The notes under the pieces were generated by a model. The model was not told the origin of the DNA and made no database searches. It saw only the letters and a program-made list of their open reading frames with translations. This document shows positions 33,397-40,426 of a stretch of 64,000 bases of DNA, one piece after another. The stretch is from Sphingomonas sp. UV9 (GTDB taxonomy: Bacteria > Pseudomonadota > Alphaproteobacteria > Sphingomonadales > Sphingomonadaceae). How positions within the stretch are numbered: the stretch's first letter is position 1; every line of letters begins with the position of its first letter. The stretch spans positions 211,983-275,982 of the forward strand of contig NZ_SCIN01000004.1 of the NCBI RefSeq assembly GCF_004101245.1. Direction: 5' to 3'. Both the position numbers and the translations under genes were made by a program.

Positions 33397-34053
33397 TCAG
33401 GCACAGGCACCGCCTGCACGAGTTGGAAAAACGGGCCCACGCACCGTCATCCGATCTGTCGAATAGGGCCGCTGCAAGGACAGGACGTCGTCGTAGCTGC
33501 CGGTCAGCCACCGCTCGTGATCGTCTGGCCGAAGGATAGTGATCATCGCCTTGGGATGGATCGGCGCCACCAGTTCATTGGCGTCGCACGTCACCATAGC
33601 GAAGTAGCGCCGATCATCGACCTGTCGCCAGAAACCGGCGATCGCGAACACCGGCTGGTCGGTCACCGCAAACCACATCTCCCCCTTGATCGGCTTCTTG
33701 CCGTCGCCGAGGTCAGTGGGCTCGCGTGCCCATTCACAGAATTCCGTAAGCGGGATGAGGCAGCGGCTCGCCGGATCGGAGACGAGTGAACGCCACTGTG
33801 GGAGATGGAGCGTGCGCACGTTGGTCTGGGCAACCTTGCGGCCGGCCTGCTTCGCCTGCCCAGCCAGAACGTCCCATTCCATCACGTCGATCCCGCGGCG
33901 ATCAGCTTCGTTTCGCACAACGTACGCCCGACCGAACGGGCGTAGCTCCTTCGGGTCGAACCGGTTGTCCATCGGCTTGTCGGCAAGCCATTCCGCACCA
34001 AATCGTTCGGTTATGGTCTCCGGCTCGCTGTCGAACCGGGCGCGATTACACAT
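33397..34053 (-). CDS. SOS response-associated peptidase (SRAP/HMCES-YedK family)
   Basis: 218 residues. SRAP proteins crosslink to abasic sites in single-stranded DNA through Cys2 and shield them. The essential residues are visible: Cys2 exposed after Met removal in MCNRAR, Asn78 in QTNVRT, Glu104 or Glu107 in LTEFCEW, and His166 in IHPKAM. The usual start is MCGR; here Gly is Asn. It is followed by a DUF6961-like gene and preceded, 3 bp away, by a 110-residue hypothetical gene, giving a three-gene unit. No LexA box was recognised upstream. Confidence 0.93.
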   Translation of the reverse strand: MCNRARFDSEPETITERFGAEWLADKPMDNRFDPKELRPFGRAYVVRNEADRRGIDVMEWDVLAGQAKQAGRKVAQTNVRTLHLPQWRSLVSDPASRCLIPLTEFCEWAREPTDLGDGKKPIKGEMWFAVTDQPVFAIAGFWRQVDDRRYFAMVTCDANELVAPIHPKAMITILRPDDHERWLTGSYDDVLSLQRPYSTDRMTVRGPVFPTRAGGACA

Positions 34054-34056
34054 CGA

Positions 34057-34389
34057 TCAGCTCCCGAGGCCGCGACGTTTGATCTCGCTGAGCAGTGCTT
34101 CGGCCACCGGGTGGCCAACCTCGCCGCCCGATTGTTCATAAGCGTTCGTCAAATCCGCGTCCGACGCAGTGTTCAGCAGGCCGCGGACTTCCGCGCTGAA
34201 TTGATCGACTTCCTCCGCCGCTGCGTCCGCGGCGTTGTCGCTGGTGATGGCGGGTTCGTCACCTGGAGCCGGCGGATGGGCCATCACGGCGTCCTGCTTA
34301 AACACGTCGAAGGCGTCCGCTGCTTCGTTTCGCTCCTCCAAAGCGACCTCAATGAGAGTGAACAGGTCGAGCGATTCAGTGTTTTCCAT
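34057..34389 (-). CDS. hypothetical protein in the SRAP operon
   Basis: 110 residues, acidic. Two helical parts, LFTLIEVALEERNEAADAF and DADLTNAYEQSGGEVGHPV followed by LLSEIKRRGL, flank an Ala/Glu-rich linker. Family not recognised. Its stop is 3 bp from the SRAP ATG, so the two are translationally linked; a role around SRAP is plausible only by position. Confidence 0.6.
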   Translation of the reverse strand: MENTESLDLFTLIEVALEERNEAADAFDVFKQDAVMAHPPAPGDEPAITSDNAADAAAEEVDQFSAEVRGLLNTASDADLTNAYEQSGGEVGHPVAEALLSEIKRRGLGS

Positions 34390-34624
34390 TGAGCAAACCT
34401 ACCCGGTCTGTGGCGTGGCGCAATATGGCGCCACGCTGCATCGATGGTTCAGCGGTCGAACCCCGCGACACTTGCCGCTACGCGCGTACTTTGATCGCTG
34501 CGTGCGGTTAGGTCGGCATATTGAAGGGCGGGCTTCGGGCGCGGGCGGGGATATAATCAATTTGAAACGCATGGTGATCAGGCGGCGGCTGAGTTAGACA
34601 CCTCATTCAACAGGAGACAATTCA

Positions 34625-34852
34625 ATGCGTTATGTGATCCGTAAAGACGGCGATCTGTCCATGGTTGGTATTCATCGGAACAGCTTCGACGAGGCACTCG
34701 CCACCGCTGCCGAGATGATCGCGATGCGCGACGACGAGAAGTCGATTACGGTGGAAGACACGTGGGAAAGCCGGACCATCGACGAAGCCGAGATTGCCTC
34801 GCTTATCGCCGCGCGATCGCCGGACCCGACCGCCACGGCGCACGATAGCTAA
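34625..34852 (+). CDS. small hypothetical protein
   Basis: 75 residues beginning MRYVIRKDGDLSMVGIHRNS, with a central helix (FDEALATAAEMIAMRDDE) and an acidic tail. It has an AGGAGA ribosome-binding site at 34,612-34,617, well spaced. The next small gene follows 14 bp later and may be co-transcribed. No family recognised. Confidence 0.65.
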   Translation: MRYVIRKDGDLSMVGIHRNSFDEALATAAEMIAMRDDEKSITVEDTWESRTIDEAEIASLIAARSPDPTATAHDS

Positions 34853-34866
34853 TTCGGGGGATATGG

Positions 34867-35052
34867 ATGAACGGCTATGTGGAATTTCAAAGTCCCGAGG
34901 GCGATCCGATCGTCGTGAACGTGGATCGGGTGAACTATGTGCGCCGCTTCAAAGGCGGGAATGATGCCAGTGCGGTGAACTTTGAGAAGGGTAATTATGT
35001 CGTGGTGAAGGGGAATATCGCGGCGGTGATGAAAGCGCTTGAGGAAGGGTAG
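34867..35052 (+). CDS. small hypothetical protein
   Basis: 61 residues, strand-rich: YVEFQSPEGDPIVVNVDRVNYVRRF, then NYVVVKGNIAAVMKAL. The two strands plus a helix look like a small PilZ- or SH3-like fold, but I cannot name it. A GGGGGATATGG leader precedes the ATG. Probably in one unit with the gene at 34,625. A GC hairpin lies at 35,070-35,092. Confidence 0.6.
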   Translation: MNGYVEFQSPEGDPIVVNVDRVNYVRRFKGGNDASAVNFEKGNYVVVKGNIAAVMKALEEG

Positions 35053-35069
35053 CTGCCGTTCTTCATAGG

Positions 35070-35092
35070 GGGGCCGGACTGTGGAAGGCCCC
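35070..35092 (+). terminator. possible terminator hairpin
   Basis: GGGGCC (35,070-35,075) pairs with GGCCCC (35,087-35,092) over an 11-nt loop, 18 bp after the preceding stop. No T-run follows, so the call is weak. Confidence 0.35.
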
Positions 35093-35166
35093 TCGGGATT
35101 TGCTTCGCATGCAGCAATCTTTCGAAACAGGCGGGCCCTGCGCCGGCCCGGACGCGTTCACTGTTA

Positions 35167-35343
35167 ATGCCTGACACACAAAAACTCCGTGCCGCGTACG
35201 AGGCCGGTCTGAAGGTCGGGCAATCCGTCGATGGGCTTCCGAAGACATGCCCCTTCTCGCAAGGGAGTGCTCTCGCAGAACGGTTCGCCTGGCTCTCGGG
35301 ATTCAGTGTTGGCAAAGCGGTTCGCCTTCGCGGCGCCAGCTAG
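35167..35343 (+). CDS. small Rmf-like protein
   Basis: 58 residues from ATG 35,167 to TAG 35,341-35,343. The pattern AYEAGLKVGQS, then CPFSQGSALAERFAWLSGF followed by VGK, resembles the short ribosome modulation factor / CrpP-type family: an AxxxG helix, a Cys/Pro-Phe turn and an aromatic-rich WLxGF helix ending in a Gly. Rmf inactivates ribosomes in stationary phase, but relatives have other roles, so I give no function. It lacks a strong ribosome-binding site. Confidence 0.5.
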   Translation: MPDTQKLRAAYEAGLKVGQSVDGLPKTCPFSQGSALAERFAWLSGFSVGKAVRLRGAS

Positions 35344-35431
35344 CGGGTTCCCGCCTTGTGGTTGGTAGGCAAGATTAAGTAATTTCTCCGGATCGATTCC
35401 ATGAATCGGTGATTGTGGGGGGACATAATTG

Positions 35432-35674
35432 ATGAACTTTCCGTGGAAAGAAAACGCGACTTTGGTGCGCATGGCCGTCGCAGGCCAACCGGATGATCAA
35501 TCATCCGAGATACTGTTCGAAGGTCCATTGATCACGCTGGCCAAGAAGGTCAAAGCCATGAAGCCGGTTGATCGTCGTGGTTTGCGCCTGTCATTACCCG
35601 ATCGGCACGTTCGACCGCATACCTTCCAGGACGATGGACTGGTGGCGTTGATCGACAGCATTCCAGCGGGTTAG
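35432..35674 (+). CDS. small conserved protein, copy B
   Basis: 80 residues, function unknown. It has ATG 35,432 with GTGGGGGGAC 8 nt upstream. It shares 63 of 80 positions with copy A at 8,848-9,090, and a block of 20 residues from RRG to the DRHVRPH motif is nearly unchanged. Charged, strand-helix composition suggests a cytoplasmic folded protein. It is a single-gene unit before the GGDEF/EAL gene. Confidence 0.75.
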   Translation: MNFPWKENATLVRMAVAGQPDDQSSEILFEGPLITLAKKVKAMKPVDRRGLRLSLPDRHVRPHTFQDDGLVALIDSIPAG

Positions 35675-35863
35675 TGTAATTCTTCCCATACTACAGCAAT
35701 TAGGGGAATATAGGGCAACGAATCGCTATCGGCAGAAGCGTGTAGCGCACAATGATGTTTGCGCTTGGACGCTCCTCAGTCCTGGCGCCACTCTGATATT
35801 TTCTGGCAATCAGACATTCTCAATACATTCGGCCTATACAGAACCGTTTAGGGAGGGGCGTCG

Positions 35864-37834
35864 ATGTTGAGATGGTTGCTTCCACTGAGATCGCCAGCCT
35901 CACGCCCCACGGATGAACTGCTGGCTGAGCAGTATGCAGCCCTACGGCAGCAGATACCGCTCATGTACGGCCTGATGTTCGTCGACATCATATTCCTAGC
36001 GGTGTCGTCGTTCGATGACGTCTCGTTAACCATGAGTTTGGTGGTGCCGCTCGCCTTGTCGATTGTTATCGCGGTGCGGGCCGGATTGTGGCTCAGCCGC
36101 AGAACGATCGCAGCGCCGCCGACCAATATCCGTAGATACTTTCGTGGCACGATCATCGCGGCTGCGGTCCTGAGCCTAGCGTTCGGTGGGTGGGGCCTCA
36201 TGCTGTTCGAACAGGCCGATCCGAGGCGCAGCATGTCCGTCGCGCTTTATGTTTTCGTGGGGACCATCAGCTGCTGCTACTGCCTTCTCACCCTGCCACT
36301 TGCCGGCCGACTGGTGCTACTGCTCGGGGCTATGCCGGTGACGATACAGCTTCTCGCGTCGGGCGACTGGCAACTTATTGGTACGGGTGCGAACTTCATC
36401 ATCGTTGCGGTTCTCATCCTGCGGACGATGTCCACGAGCTATGCGGGATTCACCGAGGTGGTGCGAAGCCGGTCGGACATGCAGACAGAGCGCGAGCGCG
36501 CGCGCGGCGCCGAACATCGGGCGCAGCAGCTTGCTTATCGAGATGCGTTGACAGGCTTGAAGAACCGGCGGGCGCTAAGCGAACAGCTGGATGCGTTCGG
36601 CTTTCAGGATCGGTCTGCAACCCATCTCGCCTTGCTCGTGCTGGATCTCGACCGGTTCAAGGCCGTCAATGACGTTCACGGCCATCCGGCAGGCGACCGC
36701 TTGTTGAAGGCAGTGGTCGCACGCTTGATTGAGATCGTGGATGGCATTGGCTCCGTCTATCGACTCGGCGGCGATGAATTCGCGATCATCGTCGAGATTT
36801 CAGGACCGGACAGCGGTTCCGCCGCCATGCTTGCCCAGACACTTGTCGATCGCCTTGCAGCCCCATTCGAGCTCGATGGACTTAACCACCATATCGGCGC
36901 GAGCGTCGGTATTGCCATCCGTCATAGGAACGACGTCGATCGCGAAGGCTTGATGCGCCAAGCCGATATTGCGCTGTACAAGGCAAAGGAAGGCGGTCGC
37001 TCGCAACATCGCACGTTCGAGAACAAGATGGACGTTGAGATCACACGGCGATCGGTGCTGGAGCGAGATCTGCGGGATGACATTAAAAGCAGCGCCTTCC
37101 TGCCTTTCTATCAGCCGATCGTGAACCTCGCGTCAGGGCAGATAGCAAGCTTCGAGATGCTTGCCCGATGGAACCGCTCGGACGGGGAGGAGATCGGTCC
37201 GACCCACTTTATCCCGATTGCTGAAGAATGTGGCCTGGTTGGGGAGCTCATGTTGAAGCTATTCGACCAGGCTTGCCTGGATGCCGCAGCGTGGGGCCCG
37301 GGCATAACGCTGGCGGTGAATGTCTCACCGATCCAGCTCAAGGACCCATGGTTCAGCGAGAAGGTCCTAGCGGTGCTCAGGCGTACCGGATTCCCTGCGC
37401 AGCGCGTGACGCTGGAGATCACTGAAAACGCCTTGATTGCGGAGCCGACGAACGCCAAGCGGCTGATCCAATCGCTAAAGAACCAAGGCATGCTGCTCGC
37501 CCTAGATGATTTCGGTACAGGCTTCTCGTCGATCCAACATCTCCAGATGCTGCCTTTCGACAAGCTCAAGATCGACCGGTCGTTCGTGCAAAGGTTGGAA
37601 AGACACAGCCAATCATACAAGATGGTGCTGGCAATAACACGGCTCGCGGCCAGTCTTGGCGTGGACGTCATCGCCGAAGGGATCGAGGATGGATCTGCTC
37701 TCGAGATCATTCGGGAGCTCGGATGTGCCGAAGGTCAAGGCTTCTACTTCGGACGGCCGATGGATGCTGAAGGGTCCGTTCAGGCGCTTCGGTCCACGAA
37801 TTCGCTCCCCCCTCCGCGGTTGATGAGAATCTGA
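35864..37834 (+). CDS. membrane-bound GGDEF-EAL cyclic-di-GMP enzyme
   Basis: 656 residues. Five or six membrane helices (about 30-195) form an input domain, then a short coiled linker leads to GGDEF (LGGDEF at 301-306 intact, so diguanylate cyclase activity is possible) and EAL. In the EAL domain the signature reads EML at 431-433, and DDFGTGFSS (548-556), ITEN and the KIDRSFV and EGIE motifs are present, so phosphodiesterase activity is also possible. Which activity dominates is unknown. ATG 35,864 follows a GGGAGGGG box. It is transcribed alone. Confidence 0.93.
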   Translation: MLRWLLPLRSPASRPTDELLAEQYAALRQQIPLMYGLMFVDIIFLAVSSFDDVSLTMSLVVPLALSIVIAVRAGLWLSRRTIAAPPTNIRRYFRGTIIAAAVLSLAFGGWGLMLFEQADPRRSMSVALYVFVGTISCCYCLLTLPLAGRLVLLLGAMPVTIQLLASGDWQLIGTGANFIIVAVLILRTMSTSYAGFTEVVRSRSDMQTERERARGAEHRAQQLAYRDALTGLKNRRALSEQLDAFGFQDRSATHLALLVLDLDRFKAVNDVHGHPAGDRLLKAVVARLIEIVDGIGSVYRLGGDEFAIIVEISGPDSGSAAMLAQTLVDRLAAPFELDGLNHHIGASVGIAIRHRNDVDREGLMRQADIALYKAKEGGRSQHRTFENKMDVEITRRSVLERDLRDDIKSSAFLPFYQPIVNLASGQIASFEMLARWNRSDGEEIGPTHFIPIAEECGLVGELMLKLFDQACLDAAAWGPGITLAVNVSPIQLKDPWFSEKVLAVLRRTGFPAQRVTLEITENALIAEPTNAKRLIQSLKNQGMLLALDDFGTGFSSIQHLQMLPFDKLKIDRSFVQRLERHSQSYKMVLAITRLAASLGVDVIAEGIEDGSALEIIRELGCAEGQGFYFGRPMDAEGSVQALRSTNSLPPPRLMRI

Positions 37835-37965
37835 TCGTCAGACCAGCAGACCCACTCGTTGGAACAGTCGCCGATGGTTCCGAAGCGCTCAGCAACGGCA
37901 TTGGCGTCATGCTTGATTGCGGGCTCTTGGGGGCTTGGTGGAGCAGTTCCGCCTGTATTTATATC

Positions 37966-38193
37966 TTACAGGATCTCTGTGTGACTGCTCGGCGGATTTG
38001 CACCATCAACAGAAGCGCGGGCGCGGGCGAGGATGGCGCGCAACTCGGGGCTCTGCACTTCGGCAATGACGTCATCAACCGTTGCGGCGTCCAGCGTCTT
38101 CTGGCGTGCCAGCTTCTCAGCAACCGCGCGGACGAACTCGCTTGGCTTGCGAAGCATGCGGCGCACACACTCGCGCACCGTCGGGGGTTTTAG
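37966..38193 (-). pseudogene. C-terminal remnant of an unknown gene
   Basis: The minus frame ends in RECVRRMLRKPSEFVRAVAEK, then ATVDDVIAEVQSPELRAIL, a natural-looking helical tail, and stops at 37,966. Upstream of about 38,193 the frame becomes nonsense, where it meets a TonB receptor fragment on the other strand. No start exists; it is the 3' stump of a gene I cannot name. Confidence 0.35.
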
Positions 38194-38236
38194 CAGGATG
38201 ACGGGGCAAACCAAGCTACTGGTTATCACGATGGAG

Positions 38237-38569
38237 CACGCGCTATGGACGATTGGCGCGCTATCGTCGCCGGTGGCGGTCAAGGTCAGCACATGGCTGC
38301 GTTCCGAGATCCGCTCGGACCGGTATCGCGGCGTTGGCGCCGCCCAGACCGCGCTTGGCAGCTTCAAGGGATATGCGCTGTTCAGCCTCGGCGGTGCACT
38401 CGAAGTGACGCAGAGGTTCAAGCTGAGCGCGACGCTGTTCAATCTGTTCGACAAGAATTTCGTCGACTATCTGCCATATCGCAGTGGCGCGACGACGGTA
38501 TATGCGGGCGAATACGCCAACCCGCAGGAAGGCCGCCGCCTATGGCTGTCCGCAACGGTCGATTTCTGA
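38237..38569 (+). pseudogene. TonB-dependent receptor 3' fragment
   Basis: The frame encodes the last beta-strands of a TonB-dependent receptor barrel: LGSFKGYALFSLGGALEV, FKLSATLFNLFDKNFVDY and a C-terminal strand RRLWLSATVDF ending in Phe, the export signal of outer-membrane barrels. The plug and most of the barrel are missing and there is no start. It meets an opposing gene stump at about 38,200, so a deletion joined two broken genes here. Confidence 0.8.
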
Positions 38570-38811
38570 CGACCGCGTTGTCGCATTTTGCAGGACGTCA
38601 CGTACGCCGAACGACTGGCCGAAGTTGGGGGGGCGTCGTGTTTTCGCGAATGACCGCTTCTGGGTCGTGATCGCCGCGGCTCGAACAGTCTTGAGGATCC
38701 CACGCACAGAGATGGCACCTTGGCAGGGCCAACGGCGCTGCGCATCCTGAGCATCGGCATATCGATCCTCGACACACCAAAGCGGGTGCGCGTATCGGTT
38801 CGGGGCACGGA

Positions 38812-40404
38812 TCAGGCGCGTTGCAAACCGGGCTTGCCGCGTTCGGTGACGAAGCTGGCATGCGTCGACAGCACGCCGTTTCGTGTCGCGATCGTGTCGA
38901 GGATCTTCAGGTCCCCGCGCCACGCATCGCGCCCGACATCGCACAGCACATAACCGCGCCGGTCGATCAGCGCCTTGAGGTTCGGGTTTTCCGCACGGGA
39001 TGAGCGGGTATACTCGTCGCTCTCGCCGACACCGTCCGCGCCCGAACTGATCGAGGTCGCGAGATACTCGCTGCTGATGATCTTTCCGTTGCCGTGATCC
39101 TGGATCAGGTCGCCGGCGTAATGGCGGTGCGCGTCGCCGCTGACGGTCATGACGTTGCCGGGGCACTGCGCGTCGATGTGCGAAAGCAGACGGCGGCGGC
39201 TGTTCATATAGCCCGACCACTGGTCCATCGACACGAGTTGTTCGGCTTGTCCCGCCTTGTGATAGCCCAGATTCATCAGGCAGACCTGCTGCGCGATCAG
39301 GTTCCAGCGTGCCTTCGAGCGATCGAGACCCTTGAACAGCCACGCCTCCTGCGTTGCGCCGGTGATCGAGCGGTTGGTGGCAAAGGCGTCGGGTCCCTGC
39401 GGAGCATCGCGATCGCCATAGACTTGGTCCGAGCGATATTGCCGCGTATCGAGGAAGAACGCGTCCATCAGGTCGCCGAAGCGCGCCCCGCGATACATCT
39501 GCATGTGCGAACCGTCCGGCATCGAGGACCGGCGCAGCGGCATGTGCTCGTAATAAGCCTGCATCGCCATCGCGCGGCGCGTCCGGAATACCTCCAGCGC
39601 GGTATTGTCCTGGTCGATGTCGCCGGCCCAGTTGTTATCGATCTCGTGATCGTCGAAGCTGACGAACCACGGCGCGGCGGCGTGCGCGGCCTGGAGATCG
39701 GGATCGCTCTTATATTGGGCGTAGCGCTGGCGGTAATCGCCGATCGAATAGATTTCGTGGCCGAGATGGCGGCGGACCAGCGGCTTCTTGGCGCCACGCG
39801 GTTGCTCGCCGCGATCGGGGCCCTCGTAGATATAATCGCCATAGTGGAAGACGAAGTCGATCGGCTCGGCGGCGATGTGGCGCCACGCGGTGTAATAGCC
39901 CTCTTCGTAATGCTGGCAGCCTGCGACGGCGAAGCGGACCCGGTCGAGCGGCGCGCCGGGCAAGGGCAAGGTGGCGCCGCTGCCAGTGCCGCTCTGCTCG
40001 CCGCCGCAGGTGAAACGGTACCAATAGGGTCGGGCCGGGGCGAGCCCCGCGACTTCGACATGCACCGAATGCGCCAACTCAGGGTGCGCGATCGCCTCGC
40101 CGCGTTGCAGTACCTGGCGGAACTCGGGATCGGCGGCGACCTCCCATGCGACCAGCACCGGCGCCATCATCATGCCGCCATCGGGCTGGAGCGGCAGCGG
40201 GGCCAGCCGCGTCCAGATGACGAAGCCCGAGGCATCGGGATCACCCGCCGCGACGCCGAGCGTGAACGGCGGGGTCGGGAAGCGCGGGGCTTCGATCAGG
40301 TTGCGCGGCCGGATCTCGGCGGCGCCGACCCGGCCCGGCAGCAGACCGACGGCGGTCAGGCTTCCAAGGGCGGACAGGAGATAGCGGCGGTCGACTTCGT
40401 ACAT
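38812..40404 (-). CDS. phoD: PhoD-family alkaline phosphatase, Tat-exported
   Basis: 530 residues. PhoD enzymes release phosphate from mono- and diesters in the periplasm, using Fe(III) and calcium. A Tat-like signal (VDRRYLLSALGSLTAVGLLPG) precedes an N-terminal Ig-like domain. The metallophosphatase core has VAGCQHYEEGYY, HYGDYIYEG, FDDHEIDNNW, LDTRQYR and SGDAHRHY, which hold the metal-binding Asp, Asn and His residues. It is the last gene after the TonB receptor, 22 bp downstream of it on the same strand, so the set may take up and process an organophosphate or iron-phosphate compound. Confidence 0.95.
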   Translation of the reverse strand: MYEVDRRYLLSALGSLTAVGLLPGRVGAAEIRPRNLIEAPRFPTPPFTLGVAAGDPDASGFVIWTRLAPLPLQPDGGMMMAPVLVAWEVAADPEFRQVLQRGEAIAHPELAHSVHVEVAGLAPARPYWYRFTCGGEQSGTGSGATLPLPGAPLDRVRFAVAGCQHYEEGYYTAWRHIAAEPIDFVFHYGDYIYEGPDRGEQPRGAKKPLVRRHLGHEIYSIGDYRQRYAQYKSDPDLQAAHAAAPWFVSFDDHEIDNNWAGDIDQDNTALEVFRTRRAMAMQAYYEHMPLRRSSMPDGSHMQMYRGARFGDLMDAFFLDTRQYRSDQVYGDRDAPQGPDAFATNRSITGATQEAWLFKGLDRSKARWNLIAQQVCLMNLGYHKAGQAEQLVSMDQWSGYMNSRRRLLSHIDAQCPGNVMTVSGDAHRHYAGDLIQDHGNGKIISSEYLATSISSGADGVGESDEYTRSSRAENPNLKALIDRRGYVLCDVGRDAWRGDLKILDTIATRNGVLSTHASFVTERGKPGLQRA

Positions 40405-40426
40405 GGTCGTAACTCCGTTCGGCGGG

